Positions 10,833 through 21,740 of a DNA stretch of 64,000 nucleotides are shown piece by piece (positions within the stretch are counted from its first letter, which is position 1; each line of letters opens with the position of its first letter). A model generated the notes under the pieces. That model ran no database searches. It had not been told where the DNA came from and saw only the letters and a list, made by a program, of their open reading frames with translations. The stretch is from Macrosoma leucophasiata (lineage: Eukaryota > Arthropoda > Insecta > Lepidoptera > Hedylidae): NCBI GenBank assembly GCA_036365455.1, contig JAWQUS010000020.1:5615001-5679000 (forward strand), written 5' to 3'. A program made the position numbers and the translations under genes.

Positions 10833-11508
10833 TAATTGTCTGTACATTGTTTGTTCCTAATATTCTAAGAGCCTGCGACGCCCAGACCTTCGTTATATTA
10901 TAAAACCTGGAAATTCTTCTATATATGTCCCGTATACAGGTATAAGCAAAACCAAAATATACAACCTGGGTCGCGGTGGCTTTGGCAGGTAACAGGTAGT
11001 AAAGGTGAGTAAAATTGTGTTTCAAATTTGTGATAGTATAAAACTTAGTTTTCATATATTTTAACTTACAATCATATTAGAAACCGCCTCGTCTATTGGC
11101 GGACACTTTGGACGGTAACAACCCCTTGCCAGGCACCCTCACAGTCTAATTATTTTTATGTCTACTTTCGTCATAGTATAAAATCTGACTTTTATATATG
11201 TTATTCAGAAAACTATACGAATAATGTTTCCACAATTCCCAGTCACTTTCGATGGTTCCCCTATCTTCCCAGACACATTGAAGTCTCCTCCAGGCGTGCG
11301 CGCGATGAATATACATGTACGTTGGTGCGAGTGAAATAGCATGATCGATCCACGGCGATCTCTTTCTGCGCATCAGCTGTCTCGTACTCCGTAATATTGT
11401 GTAGTGTGAACTGTTATACGTACAGAAACCGTTGAATAATTAATTTGTAAGAAAAGTGAGGGCAAATCAATTTTGCTTTCTGAAGAGACATTAAAGAAAT
11501 GTCAAACT
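10833..11508. other. Low-copy spacer
   Basis: Two 75-codon minus-strand frames (10825-11055, 11146-11373) have no recognisable domain or codon bias and are not called as genes. Confidence 0.5.
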
Positions 11509-11719
11509 GACGATCCGCTTAGCCCAACAGTGTGAGATGACCGTTTGATTCGAAGGGTCGCGGGTTCGATCTCCGCACCGGGACCAATATTTGTATGGCC
11601 TACAGATATTTGTTTCGGGTCTGGGTGTTTGTGTATGTGTTATATGTGTATAACGGTACCCACGACACAGGTTTATACCTACTGTGGGGCTGTGAGTGTA
11701 AGCGTAAGCGTATTTTTAT
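11509..11719 (+). repeat. SINE-A (tRNA-derived)
   Basis: Head: GACGATCCGCTTAGCCCAAC (eroded A-box region), then GTGAGATGACCGTTTGATTC and a B-box GGGTTCGATCTCCGCACCGG. Body: AATATTTGTATGGCCTACAG, TTGTTTCGGGTCTGGGTGTT. Tail: CTACTGTGGGGCTGTGAGTG-TAAGCGTA. It is about 210 bp, transcribed by Pol III in principle, and dependent on a LINE for movement. Confidence 0.8.
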
Positions 11720-11982
11720 AACTTCCGCTTCAGCTTCCGTGGTCTCGGGCATACTGAGGTGGTAATTGTCTGACAACAGTTTGAAAAATTATTATATGCA
11801 GCTACCTCCATCTCTTTCGCAAACGTCTTGCGTTACGAAACGTTCGTTTGTTGGTTCGATATTAAATAATCATCTTAGTTTAATATACGCGAGATAAATC
11901 CGAAAACTGGTTTTATTTCAATGAGTGCAGCTCGCGAAAACCTAAGAACATACTATGAAAAAACTTAAAGCACTTAAGTACG
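11720..11982. other. Spacer
   Basis: Contains TAATATACGCGAGATAAAT (11881-11899), which recurs as TAATATACACGAGATAAAT just after the hAT-like MITE at about 39870. No gene. Confidence 0.45.
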
Positions 11983-12048
11983 TATATATCTCCACGTCAA
12001 GCCCCTTAGGGGGGTAGGAGAGTGTGGAGCGCCAGATATCCAAACTTA
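11983..12048 (-). repeat. RTE-type LINE 3' tail, short
   Basis: TATATCTCCACGTCAAGCCC...GGAGCGCCAGATATCC, a diverged copy of the family described at 10758. Only the last 65 bases remain. Confidence 0.6.
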
Positions 12049-12115
12049 AGTATTGTTAACACATTACTATACTCATATATTACAAGCAACTTACGGGTTA
12101 ACTATATATATGTAT

Positions 12116-12270
12116 ATGTATCTTCACGCCAGGTCCCTAACGGGGTAGGCAGAGAGTGTAGAGCGCCAGACATCCCGGTTCTGACAAACCTCTCGTGCCT
12201 CGTCTACCTTCATCATTCTCTTTATACATGCACGCCGATTCCTAAGACTTTTGACCCCACCATCAGACAG
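12116..12270 (-). repeat. RTE-type LINE 3' tail, longer copy
   Basis: TATGTATCTTCACGCCAGGT...TCCCTAACGGGGTAGGCAGA...CCAGACATCCCGGTTCTGAC, then CTCTCGTGCCTCGTCTACC, ATGCACGCCGATTCCTAAGA and TTTTGACCCC. On the minus strand this reads as the reverse transcriptase end plus about 60 bp further upstream than the other copies. It is closest to the copy nested at 27918-28016. Confidence 0.7.
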
Positions 12271-12342
12271 AACTCGACCTATTAACTATATCATGAAGCT
12301 ATAACCGAAATATAATACGAAGAGCGCCAAAGATAACTAACC

Positions 12343-12536
12343 CTTTAGAAATTAAAGAAAAAACGGAAAGAAAAATTTGACTTCGGGCAGGAATTGAACC
12401 TGCGACCTCAGGATAAGCAGTCCAGCCGCTTTACCACTAAGCTATCGAAGTTAAGCGGCTGGATATCCTGAGGTCGCAGGTTCAATTCCTGGCCGAAGTC
12501 AATTTTTTCTTTCCGTTTTTTCTTTAATTTCTAAAG
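12343..12536. repeat. Head-to-head SINE-C pair forming a long near-perfect hairpin
   Basis: Arms 12343-12415 and 12464-12536 are reverse complements over 73 bp with two mismatches. Pairing continues with TCCAGCCGCTT (12421-12431) against AAGCGGCTGGA (12453-12463), leaving a 5-nt bulge and a 21-nt loop, so the stem is about 84 bp. Each arm carries the B-box region GAGGTCGCAGGTTCAATTCC and the SINE-C tail. Two SINE-C copies meet at their tRNA-like heads. The tail of the right arm runs on to TCGCATGTGTTATTGCGAAA (12541-12560). Confidence 0.9.
12380..12451 (-). tRNA. tRNA-like sequence (SINE head, not a confident tRNA gene)
   Basis: On the minus strand the 72-nt segment folds loosely as a cloverleaf: acceptor ACTTCG/CGAAGT (6 bp), D-arm GCTT/AAGC, a poor anticodon stem (4 of 5 pairs) with loop CTGCTTA (anticodon GCT in one register), and a good T-arm GCAGG-TTCAATT-CCTGC. 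The weak anticodon arm, and the fact that it is the left arm of an inverted SINE pair, argue for a tRNA-derived SINE head. A GCT anticodon would mean serine, but the long variable arm of tRNA-Ser is absent. Confidence 0.3.
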
Positions 12537-12560
12537 TTAACTCGCATGTGTTATTGCGAA

Positions 12561-12893
12561 AAATAAATAGTACAACTAACCCTTTTTTATTTTAAGAGAC
12601 TCTTTTACTTTTGTATTATTCATCAAACGTTTTACATATAGCATCAAACTCAGAGTGGCGGTCATTACGTATTTACCTCTGTTTACCCCTTTACCTACTT
12701 AGGCATGAAATATGTCCACCATTTCAAGAAATAATCCGATTACTGACTACACATAGACCGCTAACATTTGCTAGCATTAACAATCAAGTCCGATACCAGA
12801 CGGTTATTACTCGGCAGGATTAACGCGATAGCCGGTTACAATGCAACCGTACCGCACCTAATGACACCGTGATAGTATTCAGGGCTGTCTTCA
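12561..12893. other. Spacer
   Basis: Low-copy. The 70-codon frame at 12611-12823 is not recognisable. Confidence 0.5.
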
Positions 12894-13260
12894 TCTATAC
12901 AAATAAATAAAATTGGAGTGTCTGTTTGTAATATTAAAATAACCACTTTTTACTAAATGCATATGTATGTATACACGGTACATATATCAAAACAACATAT
13001 TATACAATTTTTGTCTGTCTGTCTGTCTGTTTGTCTGTTTGTCTGTCTGTCCGTCTGTCTGTATGTCTGTCTATCTGTTTGTTCCCGCTAATCTCGGGAA
13101 TGGCTGGACCGATTTTAACGGGACTTTCACGGGCAAATAGCTTATGTAATAAGGTATAACTGAGGCTACTTTTATACTAGCTGCGCCCACGACTTCGTCC
13201 GGGTAGATACTGAAAAATCATAAAATATTCCCACGCGGACGAAGTCGCGGGCACAGCTAG
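12894..13260 (+). mobile_element. Short non-autonomous Helitron with palindromic 3' end
   Basis: It starts A|TCTATACAAATAAATAAAAT and ends CGGGCACAGCTAG|T, with A before and T after, as for Helitron insertions. It has a (TCTG)n/(GTCT)n run at 13014-13075 and a block CTAATCTCGGGAATGGCTGG. Its last 85 bp form an inverted repeat (13176-13261): ACTAGCTGCGCCCACGACTT pairs with AAGTCGCGGGCACAGCTAGT. It is about 90% like the copy at 17186-17514 by eye. No coding capacity. Confidence 0.8.
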
Positions 13261-13310
13261 TTACTGAATAATAGAGAATTGTCATATTTACATTTCAGAG
13301 CATTTTTTTT

Positions 13311-13595
13311 ATTGAGCTCCAGTGGCGGAGCTCTCGGGCGTAGGCACCACCGCATTACCTAATATACTTGCCGCTAAATGGTAGTGTTCAGCACTATCGT
13401 GTTCCGGTGAGGTGGGACAGCCCTGTAATTTCCGGCACAGAGGCATAACACCTCAGGCCTCTGGAGTGGCAACGCAACTGCATTTTCACCTCCAGTCGTT
13501 GTGTTAGTGTCTATAGGCTGCAGTCATGCTGCAGTCATCACTTAACATCAATGTGAACTGCATGCTTGTTTGCCACTTTCATTACATTAAAAAAA
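13311..13595 (+). repeat. PA element, nearly full length
   Basis: It begins within the 5' hairpin (GAGCTCCAGTGGCGGAGCTC) and ends CACTTTCATTACATTAAAAA. An internal 12-bp tandem duplication, CTGCAGTCATGCTGCAGTCATC (13516-13537), is private to this copy. Confidence 0.88.
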
Positions 13596-13624
13596 TGCAT
13601 ATCGCAAGAACACATTGAAATTAA

Positions 13625-13735
13625 TAAAAAATATATAAAAAATTGAACGAAAAAATTATCTCGGACACGGATCGAATCTGCGACCTCAGAACCTCCAGCC
13701 ACTTTACCTAATGACCTACAGAAGCCGAGGGTCTA
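13625..13735 (-). repeat. SINE-C-like tRNA head, diverged
   Basis: TCTCGGACACGGATCGAATC...TGCGACCTCAGAAC...CCAGCCACTTTACC...GCCGAGG is the reverse of a tRNA-like head with a recognisable B-box (GATTCGATCC on the minus strand). A-rich sequence lies on its tail side (left). Confidence 0.5.
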
Positions 13736-13973
13736 TTTTTCTTACCATTTTGATTAAACCGTTTTTGAACACGGTACGCATAAACACTTTATAAGATTTA
13801 TTTATTTAAACTTTCGTGCACATTGAGCGTATATGAGGCGGACTAATGCTAGAAAGCATTCTATACCAGTCAACCTTCAGGTTGTGTAGAAAAACGAAAT
13901 TGGTGGCGCATTACGAAAGCAAGAGAAATATTAATCCATACAATAATTTAAAAGTCATAACATATTTAATAAA
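13736..13973. other. Spacer
   Basis: No recognised feature. Confidence 0.5.
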
Positions 13974-14720
13974 TCTATACTTATAATAAAACTGTAGAAG
14001 TGTTAATTCTGTACATTAAAAACATTGAAAAAATAAATACCAGGGGATGTTACTAGATCGATACCAAACACAAATATGTGATTAGAAAAATTTTTGTCTG
14101 TCTGTCTGTCTGTTTGTTCAAGCATCACACAAAATCTACCGGTCCGATTACAATGAAACTTGGTATGATTCTACTTTAACCTTTGGCGCACAACACTGGG
14201 TACTTTTTTCCCGGAAAAATGTCTGTTTGTCTGTGTGTTTGTGCACGCTAATATTGTAACGGCTTATTCGATTTGCAGTTGAAGTTTCACTTAACATTTA
14301 GTGTTTGTTTCATGTGAATCGGTTCAGAAATAAAAAAATTATGTCAATTTAAAGAATCATATCGAATATTTTTAAGCTATTCTTTATCTTAGTTCTATCT
14401 TTTAGGAGGTTTCGTACCTAAAAGGTAAAAACGGACCCTACGGATTACTAATCCTCCGCTGTCTGTCTGTCTGTCCGTCCGTCCGTCTGTTAGTCACCAG
14501 CCTGTATCTCATAGCTAGAACGCTAACATTTTCACAAATTATGTATTTCTGATACCGCTGTAAAGACAAAATTAATTACTAAAAATAAGATACTGAAAAT
14601 GTTAAGGGGTCCAAGGGGGCATACAATAAACGGTTTTTTTTCGTATATTTTTTTCTCGATAATAATAACGGTTAGACGCTTAAAATTTACACAGAATTTT
14701 TAGGTTTTATGTTGTTATTT

Positions 14721-14938
14721 GACGACCCGGTTGGTGCAGCGGTGTGAGATGACCGTTTGATTCGAGGGGCGCGGGTTCGATCCCCGCACCGGGACAAATA
14801 TTTGTATGGCCTACAGATATTTGTTTCGGGTCTGGGTGTTTGTGCATGTGTTGTTTGTATACAACGGCACCCACGATACAGGTTTATACCTACTGTGGGG
14901 CTGTGAGTGTAAGCGTATTATTTATTATTGTTATTTAT
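14721..14938 (+). repeat. SINE-A nested in the Helitron
   Basis: The best-preserved SINE-A. The head GACGACCCGGTTGGTGCAGC includes the A-box-like TTGGTGCAGCGGTG, the B-box is GGGTTCGATCCCC (14772-14784), the body is ATATTTGTATGGCCTACAGA, and the tail GTGAGTGTAAGCGTATTATT is followed by TTATTATTG repeats. It lies where the other Helitron copies have GGTTCCGT...CGGTTTT sequence. Confidence 0.85.
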
Positions 14939-14983
14939 ATTACCTTCCATAATAAATAATTAAATAAAAACGAAGTTGACAGT

Positions 14984-15272
14984 GGTGGTGTCGTTGCTGT
15001 CGTTGGTGGCGTAGGTGTTGTTGGTGACTCTGGTGGTGGTGTTGGTGGTGGTGGTGGTTTTAAGTGGCGATGGAGGCATTGGTGACGTTGGGGATGTTGT
15101 TGGTAGTTTTAGATGCGTTGGTGGCATTGGTGGCGTAGATGTTTGGTGATGTTAGTGTTGGTGGTGGCGTTGATGACGTTGGTGGCGTTTATGGTGGTGG
15201 TGGAGGTGGTGACAGTGGTGGTGGTCATGGTGGTGGTGATGGTGGTGGTGGTGTTGGTGGCATTAGTGGTTA
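14984..15272. repeat. GGT/GGC-rich tandem array inside the Helitron
   Basis: GTGGTGGTG, GGCGTTGGT and GGTGATGG variants with basic period 3. The glycine/valine-rich open frame 15139-15387 is a by-product. Confidence 0.85.
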
Positions 15273-15747
15273 TAAATGCACAACGTTAGTATTCAGTTTT
15301 TCACTTCTGCCGGCTCTTACGGAGTGTATATTTATTATGTATAGATCTATCTTTCATCTTTCATTATCTATCAGTAGCACTAATTGACTGAAACTTTAAA
15401 ATAATTGTCTATAAAAAATATTATGCACCGAAGTTTTAAATGGCCTTTTCGAAAAAACGTTTGAACGTAGGTACTTACACGACTGAGTGTTAAAACACAT
15501 AATTAGCATTTTTCGCAATCCTAGCAGCCTGTGTGCTTTTATCCCCGATGGCCATACGTCTAATATCGTGTACAGAGAAGCATTACTGTAAAGTAGGTTT
15601 TTTAGCTACCCAAAATTTATATCCAAAAGCGCTGCCCAGAGTCCCAAAGTCACTATTCCAAGCGAACAAAGTCGCAGGTAGAGCTAGTATGAAATATAAG
15701 TATATGTATATAAAATAGGTACAAACTTATGTATTTATCTGTTTTTA

Positions 15748-16000
15748 ATGCTGATAGAGTTCTAGTGTTTGAGGGTATAAGCATCACCGCATCACCTAAT
15801 CTATCTGCTGCCAAATGGTAGTGTTTAGCACTACCGTGTTCGGGATAAATGGTAATGTATGGTCCCGTAATAAAACGTAACAACTAAGGTCTAAGAGGTG
15901 GCAACGCATTTACATTTCCATTTACATTTGCAGTCATCACTTAACATCAATGTGAACTGCATGATTGTTTGCCAACTTCATTACATAATAATAATAATAA
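15748..16000 (+). repeat. PA element, diverged
   Basis: Recognisable from GATAGAGTTCTAGTG, through CACCGCATCACCTAATCTAT and CAAATGGTAGTGTTTAGCAC, to ATCAATGTGAACTGCATGAT and ATTACATAATAATAATAATA. The central part is shortened. The tail is now (ATA)n. Confidence 0.8.
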
Positions 16001-17185
16001 ATTATATAACATCTACATTATAATTAGAACTATTCACAAAGAATATCAACCCTGACGTGTAATCAGCATCAAGATAGGTCCAAGACAGCATAAGCACTAA
16101 GCAATCGATCTGGCAACGGCCCAGCTTCTCGGCTCACGACCCACTTCCGATACCATCCGACCTCCTTGTGCACACACTTAAATTAATATCAAGTCCCAAG
16201 AAGAAAATTTCCTACAAAATTCGCGTAAGTTTGGATATTTAAACAAACACATAACATACGTAGGAAACATTGTATTGAATTTTGCTTTGTATTGGCATAT
16301 TTATTTCAACTTAGACTATGTGAACGAATATACATCGTCCATAAGCGCATACTACATGTACTTAAATATTATGAAATTTGCTAACTACTCTCGGTGTTTC
16401 ATGGCACGAACGTCACTAGCTCAGACAATCCCGGATTTTAAATAGCCAACCTACCGTCCAAGATCTTTTATCTACGCTGTCTGCGCCTACGTCATAGGGT
16501 CTATAGACAAAGGGGACCCAACCTTTGTCTATAGATCTGTGATTCATTAAAAAAACATCATTTTCGTAGTGTAAATATTCGAATATTTATTTTTAAAGGC
16601 TTTTTATGTAGACTAACCGAAAAAATTGTAATTCTGTGAATTTTTAGACGAAAAAAATCAGTAACTCAAATTAGTGACCAATATTTTTAATTCATATTTG
16701 ACAAATTATAAAATACATACACAAATACCGCACATCACTTCAGGTAGGCGGTATTCAATGTAAAATGGCCGAGATGTGTAGGTATTTATGCTTGAACATT
16801 CAACGATCGTAAGGAAATGTGTGGGTTGCTTATTCATGTGAAAATCTGTGCGACGTTTCCACGGATGTTAACATTGCCAATATTCACACACAACTCAAAA
16901 TATTCTGTGATATTATTAATCCAAACAAATCAAAATATTGCTGCACGTATTCCATAGATATCTACGTAAAGTAGGTAGGTTTTAGCTGTTCTCGTTCTGC
17001 CATACAATAAATGTTAAGTCCCATCTTTCATAATCGATATGAAATGAGCTACGCGTTTGCATTTTCATTTTCATGCGCATTTTTTTTTTAATTATATTTT
17101 GTTATATATTATAATAATGTGCAAACTGTGCATAAAACGCATATGGTAACCAAAGTGAGGTAAACTTGACCCATTTTTCATGATA
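16001..17185. other. Low-copy spacer, 1.2 kb
   Basis: No family match. A motif AGGGTCTATAGACAAAGG / CCTTTGTCTATAGATCTG (16497-16540) is an imperfect inverted repeat. Nothing coding. Confidence 0.5.
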
Positions 17186-17514
17186 TCTATACAAATAAAT
17201 AAAATTGGAGTGTCTGTTTGTAATATAAAAATACCCGCTTTTTACTAAATGCGTATGTATGTATACACGGTACATATACCAAAACAACATTTTTTTACAA
17301 AACTGTGTGTCTGATGGTCTGTCTGTCTGTCTGTTTGTTCCTGCTAATCTCGGGCACGGCTGGACCGATTTTGACGGAACTTTCACTGGCAGATAGCTTA
17401 TGTTATAAGGAGTAACTTAGACGTACTTTTATACTAGCTGCGCCCACGACTTCGTCCGGGTAGATACTTAGCAATCATAAATTATCACGCCGACGAAGTC
17501 GCGGGCACAGCTAG
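17186..17514 (+). mobile_element. Short non-autonomous Helitron with palindromic 3' end, second copy
   Basis: It starts A|TCTATACAAATAAATAAAAT and ends GGGCACAGCTAG|T. The terminal palindrome is at 17433-17515. It lacks part of the (TCTG)n run present at 13014-13075. The two copies lie 4 kb apart in the same orientation. Confidence 0.8.
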
Positions 17515-18736
17515 TTTTAAATAAATCTTCAAAATGCGATTATGCGTAAAAAGACATGCATAGTTCTATACCCACTTCTACGAATAGCAAAACGTTATTG
17601 TTGTGTACTTCATAAGTACAAAATATTAACGTTTTGCTTAGCATGAACATCTGTGTATTTATTGTTATAAAAACCACAAACCCGAATAACACGAAATGCG
17701 TTTAGCATAAGTTTATATCTCTACGAAGCATAGTGGACAGTTATGTCCGAAATTTCTGAAAATTATTCCAGAAAGTTAGTTGAATATTTCAAAGTATTAA
17801 TATGTTTTGTTTGCAGCAACAGAACTGACCTGCCTCTAATGTATGCTAACGGATATTGTTTAAAATATTTAAATTATATAGGCTTGGAAAACCAAAGCTT
17901 TGCGTACCTAATTCAAATTTTAGCCCATATTCTAAACTGGAATGAAATAAACTCAACTTAATATCTTAAATCTTACTCATGTAATTTCACTGCTTTTTAC
18001 ACGGTTATGTTATTGGGTTAATTCATATCATGGATATTTCATAGTCCTTAGAACTTACAATGAAATTTGAAAGTTAGGTATTTTTTACTACTTAATTTTT
18101 TTATCATTTCTTTTTAATTAACTATACTTAATAGCTTCGAATCGTCAGGGAAAGAGTAATAAAATTAATATGTGTCAACTCGGACAAGTGTCCGAATAAA
18201 TTATGTCCGAGTCGTCAGCTACTCAATTAAAGAATAGTGTAAATAAAAGAACGTACCTATTTTTGCATAATTATATATGGGTAAGTGGGCACTTAAATAA
18301 TGTTGAGTCCTCTCATTAATTACTCTATGGCGATGACTCTACAAAGAAAGCCCAACAATTTTACAACAAAACCTATTGTGGTTTGTAATGTAACATCGCT
18401 TACAATAATGTACCAACGCGGACACAAAGCAAATTGTACATTCGCGTACATAAGAGTCAGTGGTTCAGTAGCGCGGTCAAAGCCTGCCCAGCGAGCTGTT
18501 CAACTGCTGGTTAATTTAACATGACTTCTGTTGTTCACTACACAAATATCTGAAATTGTTTAAACTAGACCAACTGGTTTAGTTGGTTGGTTTATTTTAT
18601 TTATCTTTATAACAAAAGATAAAATCATAATTAGGATGCTATTAACTATATTAGACACAAGTTCTAGGAAAAAAGACACCAAGGATTTGATTCTCAAACA
18701 GGATTTTATTTATCAAACCTATTTAAGTATGTAAAT
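17515..18736. other. Low-copy spacer, 1.2 kb
   Basis: A 72-codon frame (17743-17961) opens with ATG and contains TTTTGTTTGCAG, an acceptor-like site. I do not recognise its product and codon use is AT-driven. The frame at 18300-18524 is likewise unrecognised. Confidence 0.45.
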
Positions 18737-18920
18737 CTAATATATAAAATTCTCGTGTCACAGTTTTCATTGCCATACTCCTCCGAAACGGCTGGACAGA
18801 TTCTCATGAAATTTTGTGAGCATATTGGGTAGGTCTGAGAATCGGCCAACATCTATTTTTCATAACATTTTTGGACATTTTTTTTTCTAGGGCGATGCGA
18901 AGTTAGCCGGGACAGCTAGT
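18737..18920 (+). mobile_element. Small Helitron-like element
   Basis: TCTAATATATAAAATTCTCG-TGTCACAG...CTCCTCCGAAACGGCTGGAC...GAAATTTTGTGAGCATATTG...GAAGTTAGCCGGGACAGCTAG|T. It starts TC, ends CTAG|T and is preceded by A, which fits Helitron ends. I know this sequence as a very common lepidopteran repeat. Confidence 0.65.
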
Positions 18921-19087
18921 CTATTTATAAAAATTTCTAAGTAATGAAAATGTATTACAAAAACTGTACAAAACGTAGGTATTTGGTTCAAATACTTAAA
19001 AAAAATTAGTTGCTTATCAGGCGTGGTATTGATTTCTGTCTCGAGTCTCAGAGGCAAAACAAAAGGAATTAATCTACTAGGAATATG

Positions 19088-19175
19088 ATAGTGCTCGACA
19101 CTACCATCGGACGATAGGTAGATTAAAGTAATACGGTGGTGCCTACAGTTTGCCTCCCTCGAGCTCCATCACTAA
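19088..19175 (-). repeat. PA element, 5' part only
   Basis: GATAGTGCTCGACACTACCA...AATACGGTGGTGCCTAC...CGAGCTCCATCACTA. Only the 5' third is present, which is unusual because most partial copies keep the 3' end. The tail side has decayed beyond recognition. Confidence 0.65.
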
Positions 19176-19436
19176 GGGCGGATTTCACCGTTTGCTCTGA
19201 GTAGGTTTTAGTTTAAATGAGTTTAAAATTTGCATCCAATTTCAGTTTAATCACGACCAGTATGCGTCGGTGAAATAAAATAAGTGTTATTGAACACGTT
19301 TAAGAAAGTAACGCGTTTCACAAGAATTGATCGCGTTTTATTACGACGGTGAAATCGGCCCTAAGTCTCTACCACAAAGATAATATAAAAAATAAACATC
19401 TTTAATAACACTATAAATAAACGAACGTTTTCATTT

Positions 19437-19626
19437 ACAAATACAGAACGCCCTCTAGCGTTAGTCCCTGGTTTTTATTTAACTTTAATTTGCACACGCT
19501 AGTGGCCAAAGCCGGGCCATTGTGCGCAGTGTTTGTTTTAACTACAGAACCCGCCTATTGGAACAACTCACCCGGACAACCGAAATGAAACGAAAACAAC
19601 GCAGATTAAACAAAGTGAGCTTTAAT
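19437..19626 (+). repeat. Direct repeat, unit 1
   Basis: It shares with 20007-20204 a nearly unchanged block: GCCCTCTAGCGTTAGTC, TTTGCACACGCTAGTGGCCA, AAGCCGGGCCATTGTGCGCA, AACTACAGAACCCGCCTATT, GGAACAACTCACCCGGACAA and GCAGATTAAACAAAGTGAGC. There is no A-tail, TIR or coding frame, so the class is unknown. It could be two copies of one element or a local duplication. Confidence 0.85.
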
Positions 19627-20006
19627 CCCAAAATTTCAAGTAAAACATTTCTCCACCAACTTGTTATTAATAGTAAGTAGGTATAGAAACATGTACCCTC
19701 AGTTGTAGAAATACGTTCCCGAGAAACAAAACAAAAGTTATACTATCGATAACTAACTGTCCAATGAGTCCAATTTGCTGCAATTTCAAAAGACGTCTTT
19801 TTTAGTTGGACGTTCATGGATGATGGACGGCTCGTCTTGAGACGCCCCTATTCTTCTTCACAAGGCAATCGGGTTGCGAAAATAGCCCGTAGCCTAACTC
19901 AAATACTATTATATTCAATGGAAGGATCTTTTTTGGTGGACCAAAAGAAGGGATTTTGTAAAAAAAAAATATTTACTAATTTTGTAACCCTAGAAATAAA
20001 CATTTC

Positions 20007-20204
20007 CATTTACAATTCCCAAAAGCCCTCTAGCGTTAGTCTCTAGTATTTAACTTTAATTTGCACACGCTAGTGGCCAAAGCCGGGTCATTGTGCGCAG
20101 TGTTTGTTTTAACTACAGAACCCGCCTATTGGAACAACTCACCCGGACAACCGAAATGAAACGCAAACAAGTTCAAATACGCAGATTAAACAAAGTGAGC
20201 TTTA
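20007..20204 (+). repeat. Direct repeat, unit 2
   Basis: Second unit, 570 bp downstream of the first. It differs by a shorter TTTTTATT part and by an insertion of about 8-10 bases (GTTCAAATAC) before CGCAGATTAAAC. The sequence between the units is not repeated. Confidence 0.85.
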
Positions 20205-20744
20205 ATCTTTGAACAAATTTAGTGAAATTATTTCGAGTAATATATTGCGTTCTCAAATTGTTTACTCGATACCCGGTTATTAAGATTTGTAAAACTAAAT
20301 ATATATTTGAGATTAAAGTGTCGGTATCCTGGGTGTTGACATGTCGAATGAGGTGCAGTTTCGAGGTCACATTGAGGGTAAGACCAAGCTGGCATCCAAG
20401 AAGCTCGGGGTACTAAACAAGGCGAGGCAGTATTTCACATCGAGGCAACTTCTACAGCTCTATAAAGCTCAAGGCCCCATTTGGAATACTGCTGTCATCT
20501 GATTCCCGAAACACAGTGAATACTAGTTCGGGAATCTATGGAGTCAATATTTAAAACGATGTATGTTTTTTTTGTCAATAAATACATTTCTATTTATTTA
20601 TTTATCTTTGGGCTGAAGCCCCTAAATACCAGCTTGCTCCCCTTTACACCATTCAAAAATGTGTCATTCGAAACGTCAAAGAAAAAAAAACAAGTAAGAC
20701 AGGGAATTGGCGTAAGATACGTCGTATAAAAATAATCGCCTTAA
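20205..20744. other. Spacer
   Basis: No recognised feature. Short opposing frames at 20173-20416 are not gene-like. Confidence 0.5.
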
Positions 20745-21740
20745 TCTATACTTATAATAAAACTGTAGAAGTTCAAATTCTGTACATTGAAAATATTGAA
20801 AAAATAAATACCAGGGGATGTTACTAGATCGATACCGAACACAAATATGTGATTAGATTTTTTTTTGTCTGTCTGTCTGTCTGTCTGTCTGTCGTACGAT
20901 GAAACTTGGTATACTTTAACTTTTGGCGCACAACACTGGGTACTTTTTATCCCGGAAAAATGTATGTTTGTCTGTGTGTTTGTGCAAGCTAATTTCAGAA
21001 ATGGCTTATCCGATTTTCAGTTTTCACTAATATATTGTGGTCAATTTTACTTAACATTTACTGTTTGAGTCATGTCAATCGGTTCAGAAATAAAAAAGTT
21101 ACGACAATTTAAAGAATCATATCGAATATTTTTAAAGTATTCTGAATCTATCTTTTTTAGGGTTCCGTATCTAAAACGTAAAAACAGACTCTATTGCTCA
21201 TCCTCCGCTGTCTGTCTGTCTGTCTGTCCGTCCATCCGTCTGTCTGTCCCTGTATCTCATCAACAGTGATAGCTAAAAAGCTAAAATTCTCACAAATTAT
21301 GTATTTCTGTTAACGCTATAGCGACAAAATTGAATACTAAAAATAAGAAAATGAAAATATTAAGGGGTCCAAGGGGGCATACAATAAACGTGTTTTTTTT
21401 TCGTATATTTTTTGCTCGATATCAATAACGGTATCAATTATACACTTAAATTTTTCACAGAATTTTTAGGTCTTCCAAAAACGAAATTTTTATGGCATTT
21501 TTTGTACGGAACCCTTCGTGCACGAGTTCGACTAGCACTTGGCCGGTTTTTTCTCTGTTAGTAACATTAAGCATACCGCATAGCAGCGTCCCGGCATAAA
21601 ACAATCTCCGCTATGATCACCATTCAGCATGCCAAGCGTGGCAATTATGGCGTATTCTTTCCTTATGATGCACAACACTTTTAGGAGCATCTTCGGGAAA
21701 GGCTTTGTCCAGCGGAGTCAGATGGACGTCTTTCGGATGT

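Larger units (their letters stand above)
13974..15687 (+). mobile_element. Non-autonomous Helitron, 1.7-kb family
   Basis: It starts A|TCTATACTTATAATAAAACT, carries ACCAGGGGATGTTACTAGAT near the 5' end, then several (TCTG)n runs and an AGGTTTCGTACC...TTTTTAGG internal block, a GGT array (14984-15272), the segment CCTAGCAGCCTGTGTGCTTT and the end AGTCGCAGGTAGAGCTAG|T. Compared with 20745-23538, the right side of the internal block and the LINE-tail segment are replaced from 14721 by a SINE-A. It is non-autonomous. Confidence 0.82.

Noticed and set aside
12380..12451. Functional tRNA gene (GCT or other anticodon)
   Set aside because: The anticodon stem is poor, the sequence continues into a SINE tail, and its mirror copy lies 20 bp away. 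It is kept as tRNA-like at low confidence.
14772..14784. Isolated B-box as a Pol III tRNA gene
   Set aside because: The element is SINE-A with several other copies in the window.
17743..17961. 72-codon ATG frame as a small gene
   Set aside because: AT-driven composition, no recognisable motif, and an internal acceptor-like site only. Insufficient evidence.
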